A stretch of 6,170 nt of DNA, taken from NCBI GenBank assembly GCA_030646745.1, contig JAUSKV010000193.1, positions 1 to 6,170 on the forward strand, written 5' to 3'. A program made the translations under genes and the position numbers. Of the stretch, positions 5,811 through 6,170 are shown one piece after another (positions within the stretch are counted from its first letter, which is position 1; each line of letters begins with the position of its first letter). The DNA comes from Sulfurimonas sp. GTDB lineage: Bacteria; Campylobacterota; Campylobacteria; Campylobacterales; Sulfurimonadaceae. The notes beneath the pieces were generated by a model that did no database searches, was not told the DNA's origin, and saw only the letters and a list, made by a program, of their open reading frames with translations.

Positions 5811-6170
5811 ACAATTCCTGCCGGACGCTTTTGCTTTGTAGAGTTTTTGGTCGGCTTCATCTATTATCTCTTCAACATTTTCTTTATTTGACAAAGCAAC
5901 GCCAAAAGAGGTTGTTAGATTAAATTCTAAACCAGAATCTTCGACTACTACAGGTGTGCTCTCAATAATTTTTCTGATTCTTTGAGCAAAATTTACCAAC
6001 TCTTCAATGTTTGTGTTAGGCACGAGAATCAAAAACTCTTCTCCTCCCCATCTGCAAGCTATATCTGACTCTCTTGCACTCTCTTTTATAATTGTTGCCA
6101 CTGATTTAAGCGCTATGTCACCAACCTCATGCCCATAGCTGTCATTCACTTTTTTGAAAAAATCAATATC
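5796..6170 (-). CDS. GGDEF diguanylate cyclase, C-terminal part (5' end outside window)
   Basis: The frame enters from the right edge as DIDFFKKVNDSYGHEVGD, the conserved first half of the GGDEF active site (metal-binding DxD/F and the ND.YGH motif). The gene therefore begins beyond the window, and the GTG at 6149 is an internal Val codon. The catalytic signature RWGGEEF (GGEEF at 6033-6047) is intact. RESD (6063-6074), five residues before it, matches the RxxD product-inhibition site. The domain ends normally with FGVA, then DEADQKLYKAKASGRN and CVIFN. Function: condenses two GTP to cyclic di-GMP in the cytoplasm, with likely feedback control through the RxxD site. The N-terminal sensory part is not visible, so the signal is unknown. 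It is the only active-looking cyclase here and could oppose the HD-GYP regulator, though about 2 kb and the ABC-F gene separate them. Confidence 0.93.
   Translation of the reverse strand, partial: DIDFFKKVNDSYGHEVGDIALKSVATIIKESARESDIACRWGGEEFLILVPNTNIEELVNFAQRIRKIIESTPVVVEDSGLEFNLTTSFGVALSNKENVEEIIDEADQKLYKAKASGRNCVIFN

Noticed and set aside
6147..6149. GTG 6149 as the start of the diguanylate cyclase
   Set aside because: It is the Val of the conserved FKKVNDSYGH motif. The preceding codons DIDFFKK are part of the GGDEF domain.

Overview
This AT-rich window looks like chromosomal DNA from a Campylobacterota bacterium, perhaps a Sulfurimonas-like sulfur oxidiser. That assignment is an inference from the low G+C, the 'HQWRQP' type of histidine kinase H-box, the multi-PAS kinase next to a REC/HD-GYP regulator, and the AT-rich intergenic style. 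No rRNA, tRNA, CRISPR array or insertion sequence is visible.

Layout. (1) Bases 2-2239 (+) hold a multi-PAS sensor histidine kinase that is already open at the left edge. It has four PAS domains, then the phosphoacceptor H-box, then a HATPase domain. The reading frame is broken by two in-frame stop codons, TAA at 1679-1681 and TAG at 1691-1693. The frame is the same before and after the stops, and recognisable kinase sequence resumes at once, so this looks like two nonsense substitutions and not a frameshift. (2) Six bases after the kinase stop, 2246-3742 (+) encodes a response regulator: REC receiver, an intact HD-GYP c-di-GMP phosphodiesterase domain, and a C-terminal domain that reads as a catalytically dead GGDEF ('HANDF' in place of GGDEF). 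(3) Convergent to it, 3762-5597 (-) encodes a complete 611-residue ABC-F ATPase, a soluble ribosome-associated protein with two nucleotide-binding domains and a C-terminal coiled coil. An extended -10 promoter lies just upstream of it. (4) Bases 5598-5795 are intergenic and carry a cluster of distinct palindromes. (5) 5796-6170 (-) is the C-terminal part of a GGDEF diguanylate cyclase with intact GGEEF and RxxD motifs, cut by the right edge.

How the genes fit together. The kinase and the REC-HD-GYP regulator form an obvious two-component pair in one operon. Their expected job is to turn a signal sensed by the PAS domains, possibly redox through a NifL/Aer-like fourth PAS, into c-di-GMP breakdown. 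The diguanylate cyclase at the right edge makes the same messenger. The ABC-F gene is a housekeeping-type neighbour with no evident link. The most notable point is the broken kinase. Its break falls in the turn between the two DHp helices, which leaves the phosphoacceptor helix and the ATPase module on separate reading frames beside an intact regulator. I see no clearly novel system; the points worth a second look are the split kinase, the degenerate GGDEF fused to HD-GYP, and the palindrome cluster.
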